From Lactobacillus johnsonii (GTDB lineage Bacteria > Bacillota > Bacilli > Lactobacillales > Lactobacillaceae), in contig NZ_CP047409.1 in NCBI RefSeq assembly GCF_013487865.1, forward strand, positions 248,001 through 312,000: a stretch of 64,000 bases of DNA, given 5' to 3'. The translations under genes and the position numbers were made by a program. Positions 9,282 to 18,850 of this stretch are shown here, one piece after another (position 1 is the first letter of the stretch; each line of letters starts with the position of its first letter). The notes beneath the pieces are model-generated. The model made no database searches. It saw only the letters and a list, made by a program, of their open reading frames with translations, and had not been told where the DNA came from.

Positions 9282-10499
9282 ATGAAGTTATGGAAAAAAT
9301 TGGCTTTAGGTAGTGTTGTAGCAATATCTGCTATTTCATTAACTGCTTGTAGTAACAACTCTAATTCAAACGAATCAAAGAGCTCAAATAAGCAATTAAC
9401 TCTTTGGGTAGATACTGCTCGTGTTAGTTGGTATAAGGGTGTAGTAAAAGACTTTGAAAAAGAACATCCTAATATTAAAGTTAAGGTTACTCAAAACCCT
9501 AATGGTTCAGCTAATGCAAAAACTGATGTTGCTAAAGACCCTTCAAAAGCCGCAGATGTATTTGGTGTTCCAAATGACCAATTAGGACAAATGGCAGATT
9601 CAGGTTACATTAACCCATTGTCACCATCTGATACTAAGGAAATCAAGAAGAATTCCGTTCCAGAAGCATACAAGGGTGTTGAATGGAAAGGTAAGCTTTA
9701 CGCATATCCATACTCTGAACAAGCTCAAACTGTTTACTATGACAAGTCTAAGCTTTCACCAGAAGATGTTAAATCATGGAAGACAATGACTTCTAAAGGT
9801 GTAGTTGCAACTGACTTCACTAATGCTTACGTAATGTGGCCAGTAATGTTCTCAGCAGGTACAAAGTTATTTGGTAACAGCGGAGAAGATGTAAAAGGCT
9901 CCACTATGGATTCACAAAATGGTGTAAATGCAATGAAGTGGTACGCTGAACAAAAGAACAATAAAGGCGTTATGCAAACTTCAAACGCACTTAACCAATT
10001 AAAGAAGGGTAATGCCCAAGCTATCTTAGATGGTCCATGGAACGCAGCTAATATTAAGAAGATTTTAGGTAAGAACTTAGGAGTTGCTCCATATCCAACC
10101 ATTGAAGTGGGCGGTAAGACTGCACAAATGGAAGCTTTCTTAGGTATTGAATGTTTCGCTGTTAACTCACATACTTCTAATGCTAAGAATGCAGCAATTT
10201 TGGCTAAATACTTATCTAACAAAGAAAATCAATTAATTGTTCACAAGAATGCTGGTGAAATTCCTGTAAACAAGGCAGCTCAAAATACTGCAGAGGTTAA
10301 GAACGACCCAGTTGCTAAGGCTGTAATTCAAATGGCTCAACCAGGCTACTCAGTTCTTCAACCTAAATTGCCACAAATGTCAATCTTCTGGAACGACTCA
10401 GCTCCATTAATTAGTGGTGCATACGACGGCAAGATTAAGCCATCTCAATACAAGAGTAAGCTTGCTAAATTACAAAAGAAGATTTCTAAGGAAGAATAA
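9282..10499 (+). CDS. malE: Maltose/maltodextrin-binding lipoprotein
   Basis: 405 residues, extracellular solute-binding protein of the MalE family. The lipobox ISLTAC places the lipid-anchored cysteine at residue 23, after a charged and hydrophobic signal. A serine/asparagine-rich linker follows. The body has the usual two-lobe features (LWVDTARVSWYKGVVKDFEK, AFLGIECFAVN). The ATG at 9282 is chosen because TAGGAGG precedes it and the signal peptide then begins MKLWKK; the frame is open further upstream. It delivers maltodextrins to MalF-MalG. Confidence 0.92.
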   Translation: MKLWKKLALGSVVAISAISLTACSNNSNSNESKSSNKQLTLWVDTARVSWYKGVVKDFEKEHPNIKVKVTQNPNGSANAKTDVAKDPSKAADVFGVPNDQLGQMADSGYINPLSPSDTKEIKKNSVPEAYKGVEWKGKLYAYPYSEQAQTVYYDKSKLSPEDVKSWKTMTSKGVVATDFTNAYVMWPVMFSAGTKLFGNSGEDVKGSTMDSQNGVNAMKWYAEQKNNKGVMQTSNALNQLKKGNAQAILDGPWNAANIKKILGKNLGVAPYPTIEVGGKTAQMEAFLGIECFAVNSHTSNAKNAAILAKYLSNKENQLIVHKNAGEIPVNKAAQNTAEVKNDPVAKAVIQMAQPGYSVLQPKLPQMSIFWNDSAPLISGAYDGKIKPSQYKSKLAKLQKKISKEE

Positions 10500-10535
10500 T
10501 CTTGAAAAATCACATAAGCAAAGGTTTGATTAATT

Positions 10536-11891
10536 ATGTTTAAGAAAAGACATGCTACGCCTGCAGTTACCTTAAAGGAAACATGGAAAGATGGAGATGC
10601 AGTAACAAAATTATCATTCTTCATCATGGGCTTAAATGCTATTAGACATCGGCAATGGGTAAAAGGATTTTCACTTTTATTTGCTGAAATTGTATTTTTA
10701 GTTTGGTTCTTTTTAAGTGGAATTCATTCAATTGCTGGTTTAAGTAACTTAGGTGCAATAAAGAGTAAACGCGTTGTATTTAATAAAGCTCAAGGAGTAT
10801 ATGTTACTCAGCAGCCAGATAATTCTGTTTTAATTCTATTATTTGGTATTTTAGCTTTATTCATTGTTGCTGGTTTTATATATCTATATATCATTAATTT
10901 GAAATCTAATAAGCATACTTTCTTATTAGAAAAAAGACATGAACATATTCCAACTAACCGTGAAGAAATTGCATCTTTGTTTGACCAAAGATTGCATGCA
11001 ACTTTGATGACAATTCCAATTGTTTTAATCATTTTATTTACGGTTTTGCCAACAGTCTTCATGATTTCAATGGCATTTACTAACTATGATCGTCAACACT
11101 CAGTTGGATTTTCCTGGACTGGTTTTCAAGCATTTGGAAACGTGTTGAGTGGTGATTTAGCAGGTACTTTCTTCCCAGTTTTAGGTTGGACCTTAATTTG
11201 GGCAGTTGCTGCTACAGCTACTACTTTCTTCTTTGGTGTCTTATTAGCACTTTTGATTGAATCAAAGGGAATTAAGCATAAGAATCTATGGAGAACAATT
11301 TTCGTAATTGTTTATGCTGTACCACAATTTGTTTCTCTATTAATGATGGCACAATTCCTTGACTATCAAGGACCATTGAACACCTTACTTATGAATTGGG
11401 GATGGATTAGTCACCCAATTCACTTCATTGATAACCAGGCTAGTCCCCTTGTTGCTAGAATTACAGTTATTGTGGTTAACATGTGGATTGGTATCCCAGT
11501 TTCAATGTTAACTTCAACAGCTATTATTCAAAACTTACCGCAAGATCAAATTGAAGCTGCGCGTATTGACGGTGCAAGCCCAGTACAAATTTTTAACCAC
11601 ATTACATTCCCACAAATTTTATTCGTAATGTCTCCAGCTTTGATTCAACAATTTATTGGTAACATCAACAACTTCAATGTTATCTACTTGCTGACTGGTG
11701 GTGCACCAATGAACAATAACTACAATGGTGCTGGTTCAACAGACTTGCTTGTAACTTGGCTCTATAACTTAACATTTGGTCAAGAGCAACGCTACAATGC
11801 ATCCGCTGTTTTGGGTATCTTGATCTTTATCATTAGTGCTACATTCTCACTAATTGCATATCGTCATACTAATGCGTACAAGGAGGGCTAA
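10536..11891 (+). CDS. malF: Maltodextrin ABC importer permease MalF
   Basis: 451 residues with an N-terminal pair of membrane segments and a large extracellular loop, then the MetI-like core. The EAA loop that contacts the ATPase reads EAARIDGASPVQIFNHITFP. The ribosome binding site (AAAGG, 11 bases before the ATG) is weak, which fits lower translation of permease than of binding protein. It lies between malE and malG; malG begins 3 bases after the stop. Confidence 0.92.
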   Translation: MFKKRHATPAVTLKETWKDGDAVTKLSFFIMGLNAIRHRQWVKGFSLLFAEIVFLVWFFLSGIHSIAGLSNLGAIKSKRVVFNKAQGVYVTQQPDNSVLILLFGILALFIVAGFIYLYIINLKSNKHTFLLEKRHEHIPTNREEIASLFDQRLHATLMTIPIVLIILFTVLPTVFMISMAFTNYDRQHSVGFSWTGFQAFGNVLSGDLAGTFFPVLGWTLIWAVAATATTFFFGVLLALLIESKGIKHKNLWRTIFVIVYAVPQFVSLLMMAQFLDYQGPLNTLLMNWGWISHPIHFIDNQASPLVARITVIVVNMWIGIPVSMLTSTAIIQNLPQDQIEAARIDGASPVQIFNHITFPQILFVMSPALIQQFIGNINNFNVIYLLTGGAPMNNNYNGAGSTDLLVTWLYNLTFGQEQRYNASAVLGILIFIISATFSLIAYRHTNAYKEG

Positions 11892-11893
11892 AA

Positions 11894-12751
11894 ATGAAGT
11901 CTTATCATAATCAAAGAAGAATTGCTTTAATTTTTAGATATGTTCTATTAGCTATCCTAGCCGTATTATGGATTTTCCCAATTATTTGGATCATTTTAGC
12001 AAGTTTTTCATACAACAACACAGGATTTGTATCTACAATTTGGCCAGAAAAATTTACTTGGCAAAATTATGTTGGTATTCTTACTAGTTCACAATATCCA
12101 TTTGTAAATTGGGTGTTAAATACACTATTTGTCGCTGTAGTTTCAGCAACATTATCAACGTTTGTAACTATCGGAGTTGCTTACGTATTATCAAGATTAC
12201 GTTTCCGCTTCCGTAAGCCATTCTTACAAATTGCTTTGGTATTAGGAATGTTCCCAGGTTTCATGTCTATGATTGCCTTGTACTACATTCTAAAGGCTTT
12301 AAACATGCTAAATCTTGGTGGATTAATCTTAGTTTATGTTGGTGGTGCCGGCCTTGGTTTCTACATTGCTAAAGGGTTCTTTGACACCATGCCACGAGCA
12401 ATTGATGAAGCTGCTGAAATTGATGGTGCGACTAAATGGCAAGTGTTCACTCACATTGGATTACCACTTTCAAAGCCAATGATTGTTTATACTGCACTTA
12501 CTTCGTTCATGGCTCCATGGGTAGACTTTATTTTCTCAGGTATTATCCTCTCTACCTCAGGAAATCCAAAGACCTACACTGTTGCCTATGGACTATACAA
12601 CATGGTTCACTCGGCAAAGGGTACGATGGCTCAATTCTTTACTCAGTTCATTGCCGGATGTGTAATCATTGCGATTCCAATTACAATTTTGTTCATTGTA
12701 ATGCAAAAGTTCTATGTTAATGGAATCACAGCAGGTGCTGATAAAGGTTAA
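11894..12751 (+). CDS. malG: Maltodextrin ABC importer permease MalG
   Basis: 285 residues, six predicted membrane segments, EAA loop DEAAEIDGATKWQVFTHIGL. It pairs with MalF to form the membrane channel. An AGGAGG stretch inside the end of malF serves as its ribosome binding site. It is followed by a hairpin terminator before the second GH13_31 gene. Confidence 0.92.
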   Translation: MKSYHNQRRIALIFRYVLLAILAVLWIFPIIWIILASFSYNNTGFVSTIWPEKFTWQNYVGILTSSQYPFVNWVLNTLFVAVVSATLSTFVTIGVAYVLSRLRFRFRKPFLQIALVLGMFPGFMSMIALYYILKALNMLNLGGLILVYVGGAGLGFYIAKGFFDTMPRAIDEAAEIDGATKWQVFTHIGLPLSKPMIVYTALTSFMAPWVDFIFSGIILSTSGNPKTYTVAYGLYNMVHSAKGTMAQFFTQFIAGCVIIAIPITILFIVMQKFYVNGITAGADKG

Positions 12752-12770
12752 TCAAATTAAAGTTTATGTG

Positions 12771-12804
12771 AAAAAAGTGTCCTGTCTTAACAGGGCACTT
12801 TTTT
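12771..12804 (+). terminator. Terminator or attenuator between malG and the oligo-1,6-glucosidase gene
   Basis: Fifteen-base-pair stem from AAAAAAGTGTCCTGT and ACAGGGCACTTTTTT with one wobble pair and a CTTA loop. No separate promoter is obvious before the next gene, whose ribosome binding site starts 9 bases after the stem, so partial read-through is likely. Confidence 0.85.
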
Positions 12805-12825
12805 GTTTGTTTGAAGGAGAAAAAT

Positions 12826-14442
12826 ATGACACCTTGGTGGAAAAAAGCTGTTGTTTATCAAGTTTATCCTAAGTCATTTCAAGATAGTAATGGTGATGGA
12901 ATTGGAGATATCCCCGGAATTATTTCACGATTGGGGTATCTAGAAAAACTAGGAATTGATGCTATTTGGCTGTCGCCTATTTACTTATCCCCTGGTGTAG
13001 ATAATGGCTATGATATCTCTGATTATCAAAAAATAGACCCACAATACGGAACAATGGATGATATGGATAATCTGATTAAAGAAGCTAAAAAACATCATAT
13101 ACGCATTATTATGGACCTTGTCGTTAACCATACATCTGACCAGCATCCTTGGTTCATTGAAGCAAGAAAGAGTAAGAATAATCCATACAGAGATTTCTAT
13201 ATTTGGCGTGATCCGGTAGATGGACATGAACCTAATGAGTTGAAATCTGCTTTTTCTGGTTCAGCTTGGAAGTTTGATGAAAAAACTGGTCAATATTACT
13301 TACACTTCTTCGCTGGTCAACAACCAGATCTTAATTGGAAGAACCCAAAATTAAGAAATGAAATCTATGAAATGATGAATTATTGGATTGATAAGGGAAT
13401 TGGCGGCTTTAGAATGGATGTCATTGAACTTATTGGAAAAGATCCGGATAAAAAGATACGAGAAAATGGTCCAATGCTTCATCCTTATTTAAAAGAAATG
13501 AATGAGAATACTTTTGCTGGGAAAGAATTAATGACAGTGGGTGAAACATGGAACTCTACTCCAAAAATCGCTGCAGAATATTCAGATCCAGTTCGTCATG
13601 AATTATCGATGGTATTTCAATTTGAAAATCAAGGCTTAGATCAGCAAGAAGGAAAAGAAAAATGGGATTTACGTCCGCTTGATTTAGGCGAATTGAAAAA
13701 AGTTCTAATTAAATGGCAGACAGAAATTGATTTTGATCATGCATGGAATAGTCTTTTTTGGGAAAATCATGATATTCCGCGAGTTATTTCACGATGGGGA
13801 AATGACAAAGAATATCGCGTTCAAAGCGCAAAAATGTTTGCGATTGTACTGCATTTAATGCACGGAACACCTTACATCTATAATGGTGAAGAAATTGGGA
13901 TGACCAATTGTCCTGTTAAGTCAATTGATGAAGTGGAGGATATTGAAAGTATTAATATGTACCGCGAAAGAATTGATAAAGGCTATAGTAAGGATGAACT
14001 AATTAAAGCAATTAATACTAAAGGTCGAGACAATGCAAGGCGTCCAATGCAGTGGTCAAATGAAGAAAATGCTGGCTTTACTACAGGAAAGCCATGGCTA
14101 AAATTAAATCCAAACTACACAAAAATTAACGTTGAAAAAGATTTAGAAGATACAAATTCTATTTTTTATACCTATCAAAAATTAATTAAACTGCGACATG
14201 AAAATGCTGTTGTAGTAGATGGAGATTTTGAACTTGTTGAAAATACTAGTGATAATATTTTGGCTTTTTGGAGAAAACTAGAAGATGAAAAGTGGCTAGT
14301 AGTGGCTAACTTGTCTGGTAAAAAACAAAATCTAAATTTAGATATTTCTTTTAAAAAAGTTTTGATTAGTAACTATGAAAACCGAGATAGTTTAAAAGAT
14401 ATGGCTTTAAAACCTTATGAAGCTTTTGCAGTTAAGGCATAG
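12826..14442 (+). CDS. dexB: Oligo-1,6-glucosidase / glucan 1,6-alpha-glucosidase (GH13_31)
   Basis: 538 residues, paralogue of the enzyme at 1577. Catalytic residues are D198 (GFRMDVIE), E240 (TVGETWN) and D316 (ENHDIPR). Val199 directly after the nucleophile is the alpha-1,6-type residue, so it probably removes glucose from isomalto-oligosaccharides or panose-type branches. ATG 12826 is chosen because GAAGGAG lies 6 bases before it; an upstream in-frame TTG (12811) overlaps that ribosome binding site. It is the last gene of the maltodextrin locus. The name malL would also be acceptable. Confidence 0.86.
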   Translation: MTPWWKKAVVYQVYPKSFQDSNGDGIGDIPGIISRLGYLEKLGIDAIWLSPIYLSPGVDNGYDISDYQKIDPQYGTMDDMDNLIKEAKKHHIRIIMDLVVNHTSDQHPWFIEARKSKNNPYRDFYIWRDPVDGHEPNELKSAFSGSAWKFDEKTGQYYLHFFAGQQPDLNWKNPKLRNEIYEMMNYWIDKGIGGFRMDVIELIGKDPDKKIRENGPMLHPYLKEMNENTFAGKELMTVGETWNSTPKIAAEYSDPVRHELSMVFQFENQGLDQQEGKEKWDLRPLDLGELKKVLIKWQTEIDFDHAWNSLFWENHDIPRVISRWGNDKEYRVQSAKMFAIVLHLMHGTPYIYNGEEIGMTNCPVKSIDEVEDIESINMYRERIDKGYSKDELIKAINTKGRDNARRPMQWSNEENAGFTTGKPWLKLNPNYTKINVEKDLEDTNSIFYTYQKLIKLRHENAVVVDGDFELVENTSDNILAFWRKLEDEKWLVVANLSGKKQNLNLDISFKKVLISNYENRDSLKDMALKPYEAFAVKA

Positions 14443-14446
14443 TAAA

Positions 14447-14474
14447 AGACGCATTGAATTTTATCAATGCATCT
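14447..14474. terminator. Bidirectional terminator between convergent genes
   Basis: GCATTGA (14451-14457) pairs with TCAATGC (14464-14470), with AGA/TCT extending the stem past one mismatch. A T-rich stretch follows on the plus strand. Confidence 0.65.
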
Positions 14475-14479
14475 TTAAT

Positions 14480-15844
14480 TTATTTCTTTTTATTTGGACG
14501 TCGTAAGTAACGTAAAGTATTATTTCGAATATATTTTTGAAATTCTTGATAAATTGGATCAAAAATTTGAGGCTCATCTGTTTCTTTAACCATTACTTTT
14601 GGAAAGAAGAAGCGCTCATCTCCTTGGAGAGTTCCATTTAAGGATTTAACGAGTGGGCTCAATTCAGAAAGTTCAACTAGGCTACTATCAGCTTGCATGA
14701 TTTCAATTGGACTATGAGCATTTTTTCCAGTTGGTTTATATGCGTCATATGGTTCATCAAAAGCTGAATTGGTAGCAGTGTAGTAATTAGGATCAAAGCC
14801 GGCTTGTTTAATAAGATTCTTTAGTTTTGGCAGTAAACTCTTAGTATCTTCATTGATTTTGACACTTTCCAGAGGATGACGGTATAAGTAACGATTTGAA
14901 AGATCAGATAAAATTTGATCCCCTGAGTTGGTCCAGAGTAAGAAATTAGTTTCCATCACGCCATCATCTAATTTAAGGTAATCTTCAAGAGTCCATTTTC
15001 CGTTTAAAAATGCTTCTAGTTGAGGAGTAACTTGAAGTTTACCTTCTTCATAGATAATTTGAGCTCTTTCAAGTAAGTGATGCAAGATAACTTCCATTGA
15101 ACGATTGACACGGTGGAAGTAAACTTGTTGATACATTTGGTAACGGCTAATAATGTAATCTTCTACTGAGTGAATTCCCTTATCTGTAAAGCAGATACCA
15201 TCACGGTATGGGCGAATTACTTCTAAAATTCTTGTTAAGTCAAAACTTCCATAAGTTACGCCAGTAAAGTAAGCATCCCGTAATAAGTAGTCCATCCGAT
15301 CTGCGTCCGCTTGACTTGAAATTAGTTTGACTACCTGAGGATTAGGGTAGGTTTTAGCAATAACACTAGCAACTAATTCTGGAAAATTAGGACTTACTTT
15401 TCTTAGGGCCTGATTAACTTCAGTATTTTTATCAGTAATAATTTGTTGACCCATTTTTTCATGATTAGTACCAAAAAGATGCTCAAACGTATGAGAATAA
15501 GGTCCATGGCCAATATCATGAAGTAAAGCTGCACATTCTGCTAAGAGTCTTTCGTCTGGATTCCATAATCCGTCGCCTGGCTCTTTACTTACATACTTTT
15601 CTTCAAAAATATCACAAATTCTCCGGGTCAATTCATAAACACCTAGATTATGTTCAAAGCGAGTATGAGTTGCTCCTTGAAAAACATAAGATGCCGGTCC
15701 TAATTGCTTGATTCGGCGTAAACGTTGGAATTCCTTTGAATTAATAATATCTAAAATAACTTGATCTTTAACATGAATATAGTTGTGAACTGGATCTCTT
15801 AATACTTTTTCATGATCCAGCTTTTTACTTTGAAATTTTTCCAT
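14480..15844 (-). CDS. HD-domain phosphohydrolase (YwfO/dGTPase-like)
   Basis: 454 residues. The metal-binding HD motifs are clear: RFEHNLGVYELTRRI, then CAALLHDIGHGPYSHTFEH. The remainder matches the long cytosolic HD proteins annotated as YwfO-like, related to dNTP triphosphohydrolases. The substrate is not determined by sequence. It is transcribed alone on the minus strand, convergent with the maltodextrin genes. Confidence 0.8.
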   Translation of the reverse strand: MEKFQSKKLDHEKVLRDPVHNYIHVKDQVILDIINSKEFQRLRRIKQLGPASYVFQGATHTRFEHNLGVYELTRRICDIFEEKYVSKEPGDGLWNPDERLLAECAALLHDIGHGPYSHTFEHLFGTNHEKMGQQIITDKNTEVNQALRKVSPNFPELVASVIAKTYPNPQVVKLISSQADADRMDYLLRDAYFTGVTYGSFDLTRILEVIRPYRDGICFTDKGIHSVEDYIISRYQMYQQVYFHRVNRSMEVILHHLLERAQIIYEEGKLQVTPQLEAFLNGKWTLEDYLKLDDGVMETNFLLWTNSGDQILSDLSNRYLYRHPLESVKINEDTKSLLPKLKNLIKQAGFDPNYYTATNSAFDEPYDAYKPTGKNAHSPIEIMQADSSLVELSELSPLVKSLNGTLQGDERFFFPKVMVKETDEPQIFDPIYQEFQKYIRNNTLRYLRRPNKKK

Positions 15845-15956
15845 TTTTCTTATACTATTTTCTCGGATAATAAAATAAATCTGCTAACGTATAATCAACT
15901 TGATTATAACAATAATGCTACTTTAAGGCTATCTTAGTGTGAATGAAGGTGAAAAT

Positions 15957-16376
15957 ATGACCAAGGAAGTTGAAATTAAAATTACTAGTAAAATTCATCA
16001 GGAAGATGAATCAGCTGTTTTTGAAAGAGATGGCTTAGGATCAATTGAAAAAGTTGGTGAAGATTGGCGCATAAAATATAGCGAGAAAAATAAAGAGGGC
16101 GATGTTGAGGTAAAATTATTAATTAAGCCAAATGAGCTTGTAATGCAACGAGGCGACGCTAAAGGTGATCATACGCTAATGAAATTTGAACCAGGAGAAA
16201 AAAGAAAATGCAAGGTTATAGCTTCTGGTAAGCAAATGAATTTAGAGTCTTTGACTAATAAATTGAATTTTTCTGAAATTTCTCCAGGAAAAATGCAACT
16301 AAAAGTTGAATATGATCTCTTTTCTGGTCTATACTTAGTAGGTAACTATGCAATAAAGATTGATATAATAGAATAG
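15957..16376 (+). CDS. DUF1934 (YwiB-like) calycin-type protein
   Basis: 139-residue small beta-rich protein resembling the DUF1934/YwiB family, which has a lipocalin-like fold and no assigned function. The ATG at 15957 is preferred because AAGGTG lies 5 bases upstream; an in-frame GTG at 15939 has no such site. It lies just upstream of rpoE, as is common in lactobacilli. Confidence 0.75.
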   Translation: MTKEVEIKITSKIHQEDESAVFERDGLGSIEKVGEDWRIKYSEKNKEGDVEVKLLIKPNELVMQRGDAKGDHTLMKFEPGEKRKCKVIASGKQMNLESLTNKLNFSEISPGKMQLKVEYDLFSGLYLVGNYAIKIDIIE

Positions 16377-16424
16377 ATCTTTAGCAAATTTAGATAAATT
16401 GATTACGTGAAAGGACGTGCCACT

Positions 16425-16967
16425 GTGGGGTTAGATGATTTTCAAGGCCAAAATAAGGACGAATTGTCAATGATCGAAGTTGCTCGTGCAATTTTACAAG
16501 ATAGCGGCAAGCGAATGGCCTTTGCTGATATCGTTAACGCCGTCCAGAACTTTCTGGGTAAGAGTGACGAAGAAATTCGTGAGCGTTTGCCACAATTTTA
16601 CACTGATATGAACACTGATGGTGAATTCATTTCAATGGGTGATAATGTTTGGGCATTGCGTTCTTGGTTCCCATATGAATCTGTTGATGAAGAAGTAAAC
16701 CATCCAGAAGATGAAGAAGATGTACCACGTAAGAAACACCACAAGAAAGTTAATGCTTTCATTGGTGATTCTGACGATGATGATATTATCGACTACGATT
16801 CAGATGATCCAGAAGATGAAGATTTGGATGTTGACGAAGAAGATACTAATGAAGACGACTACTCAGATGATGATCTTGATGATGCCGATGACAATGAATT
16901 AGATGATGGTATTGAAGGCCAATTATCTGAACTTCATCAAGATGATCTTGATGACGATGATGAGTAA
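16425..16967 (+). CDS. rpoE: DNA-directed RNA polymerase delta subunit
   Basis: 180 residues. The N-terminal winged-helix (HARE-HTH) domain (about 10-85) is followed by a long Asp/Glu-rich tail from about residue 90, the hallmark of the Gram-positive delta subunit. Delta stimulates RNA polymerase recycling and raises promoter selectivity. The GTG at 16425 is chosen because AAAGGA precedes it by 9 bases and the product then begins MGLDDFQGQNKDELSMIEV; an in-frame GTG at 16407 overlaps the ribosome binding site region. Confidence 0.93.
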   Translation: MGLDDFQGQNKDELSMIEVARAILQDSGKRMAFADIVNAVQNFLGKSDEEIRERLPQFYTDMNTDGEFISMGDNVWALRSWFPYESVDEEVNHPEDEEDVPRKKHHKKVNAFIGDSDDDDIIDYDSDDPEDEDLDVDEEDTNEDDYSDDDLDDADDNELDDGIEGQLSELHQDDLDDDDE

Positions 16968-17027
16968 AGTACTTGACGGAAAACAAATTTCCCTTTAGTA
17001 TTTTGTATGGGCACTCTATGTGCAATT

Positions 17028-17057
17028 AAGCTCCCATGTATTTGGGAGCTTTTTTTG
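17028..17057 (+). terminator. Terminator between rpoE and pyrG
   Basis: AAGCTCCCA pairs perfectly with TGGGAGCTT, six-base loop, then T run. In B. subtilis the leader of pyrG is controlled by reiterative transcription at a terminator; whether that applies here was not established. Confidence 0.9.
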
Positions 17058-17096
17058 ATTTTAACAGAGAATAAAAGAAAAGAGAGGAAGCACGGC

Positions 17097-18719
17097 ATGA
17101 CAAAGTATATTTTTGTGACTGGTGGAGTTGTTTCATCACTAGGTAAGGGGATTTCAGCTTCAAGTTTAGGACGTTTACTTAAAAATCGTGGCTTAAAAGT
17201 TACCATGCAAAAGTTTGATCCTTACATTAATATCGATCCAGGTACAATGAATCCATATCAACATGGGGAAGTTTATGTTACTGATGATGGTACAGAAGCT
17301 GACCTTGACTTGGGTCACTATGAAAGAATTGTTGATGTTAGAACAAGTAAATATTCTAATGTTACTACTGGTAAGATCTATCAAGAAGTGCTTGATAAAG
17401 AACGTCGCGGTGACTATCATGGTGCAACTGTGCAAGTAATTCCGCATATTACGGACATGATTAAGAAAAAAATCATGCGTGCTGCCTTAACAACTGATTC
17501 AGATGTCATTATTTCTGAAATTGGTGGTACTGTAGGTGATATCGAATCTACTCCATTTATGGAAGCAATTCGACAAATGCGTCGTGAAGTTGGTGAAGAA
17601 AATGTAATGTATATCCACTGTACATTAGTACCTTATCTTCATGCCGCTCACGAAATGAAAACTAAGCCAACACAACATTCAGTTGCTGAACTTAGAAGTA
17701 TTGGTATTCAACCAAATATGCTTGTTTTGAGAGCTGAAAAATCAATTGCTCAAGAATTAAAAAATAAGATTTCAACTTTTACTGATGTTCCAGTAGACCG
17801 TATTATTGAATCCATTGATGCTCCTTCACTTTTTGATTTACCACTTGCTTTCCAAGAACAAGGTATGGACCAAAAAGTTTGCGACTTTTTACACTTAGAA
17901 AGTCCAAAGCCAGAAGCAGATATGGAAGCTTGGAAGAAATTAGATAAACGTGCAAAGAACTTAAAGCATGAAACTACTATTACTTTAGTAGGTAAGTATG
18001 TAGAACTTGAAGATGCATATATTTCTGTCACTGATGCTCTGCAACACGCTGGTTACTTATATGACACTAAAATTAAGGTAAATAAGGTCCAAGCAGAAGA
18101 CATCACTGAAGATAACATTGCAGAAATTATGAAGGATTCAGATGGATTAATTGTACCTGGTGGTTTTGGTACACGTGGTCTTGAAGGTATGATTACTTCA
18201 ATTAAATATGCCCGTGAACACGATATCCCATTTTTAGGAATCTGCTTAGGTATGCAAATGGCTAGTGTTGAATTTGCTAGAAATGTGCTCGGCTTAAAAG
18301 ATGCTAATAGTGCAGAAGCTAATCCAGATACTAAGAATAATATTATTGACATTATGGCTGACAAGCGTGATGAAGAGAATATTGGTGGTACTCTTCGTTT
18401 AGGTCTATACCCAGCAACTTTAAAAAAGGGTACTAAGACACGTGAAGCATACGATGATCAAGATGTAATCCAAGAAAGACACCGTCACCGTTATGAATTC
18501 AATAATGAATATCGTGAAGCATTTGAAAAAGCAGGCATGGTCTTCTCCGGTGTTTCTCCAGACAATCATTTAGTAGAAATTATTGAGATTCCAAATAAAA
18601 AATTCTTTATCGCAGCTCAATATCATCCGGAATTTTTAAGTCGTCCACAAAGACCGGAAGGATTGTTTAAAGCATTTATTGGTGCAGCAAGTGGTCTTCC
18701 GGTACAACATTTTAACTAG
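17097..18719 (+). CDS. pyrG: CTP synthase
   Basis: 540 residues. The N-terminal amidoligase domain has [20 protein letters not shown]; the C-terminal glutaminase has [11 protein letters not shown] with catalytic Cys383 and a terminal QYHPEF motif. It aminates UTP to CTP using glutamine. The start at 17097 has AGAGAGGAAG upstream; the frame is open further but that extension crosses the terminator. Confidence 0.96.
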   Translation: MTKYIFVTGGVVSSLGKGISASSLGRLLKNRGLKVTMQKFDPYINIDPGTMNPYQHGEVYVTDDGTEADLDLGHYERIVDVRTSKYSNVTTGKIYQEVLDKERRGDYHGATVQVIPHITDMIKKKIMRAALTTDSDVIISEIGGTVGDIESTPFMEAIRQMRREVGEENVMYIHCTLVPYLHAAHEMKTKPTQHSVAELRSIGIQPNMLVLRAEKSIAQELKNKISTFTDVPVDRIIESIDAPSLFDLPLAFQEQGMDQKVCDFLHLESPKPEADMEAWKKLDKRAKNLKHETTITLVGKYVELEDAYISVTDALQHAGYLYDTKIKVNKVQAEDITEDNIAEIMKDSDGLIVPGGFGTRGLEGMITSIKYAREHDIPFLGICLGMQMASVEFARNVLGLKDANSAEANPDTKNNIIDIMADKRDEENIGGTLRLGLYPATLKKGTKTREAYDDQDVIQERHRHRYEFNNEYREAFEKAGMVFSGVSPDNHLVEIIEIPNKKFFIAAQYHPEFLSRPQRPEGLFKAFIGAASGLPVQHFN

Positions 18720-18741
18720 ACTTTAAAAATTAAATTTCGGT

Positions 18742-18781
18742 AACAAGAGAGCCATAATCCTCGGCTTCTCTTGTTTTTTTT
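18742..18781 (+). terminator. Terminator after pyrG
   Basis: AACAAGAGA/TCTCTTGTT stem continued by GCC/GGC with one bulged base, then at least eight T. Confidence 0.88.
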
Positions 18782-18850
18782 GCGTTTTTCATTTAATATA
18801 TTTTGTGATACATTTGGGTATTACAAATAGAGAAAAGGATTGTTTCCCCA

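Noticed and set aside
9827-10222. 131-codon minus-strand frame inside malE
   Set aside because: Antisense shadow of a well-supported gene.
12811-12825. Upstream TTG start for the oligo-1,6-glucosidase
   Set aside because: The extension would translate the ribosome binding site GAAGGAG itself; ATG 12826 is correctly spaced.
16711-16902. Met/Leu/Ile-rich 63-codon frame in rpoE
   Set aside because: Arises from reading the Asp/Glu-rich tail in another frame.
17007-17096. N-terminal extension of PyrG
   Set aside because: It runs through the rpoE terminator, and CTP synthases begin at [10 protein letters not shown].
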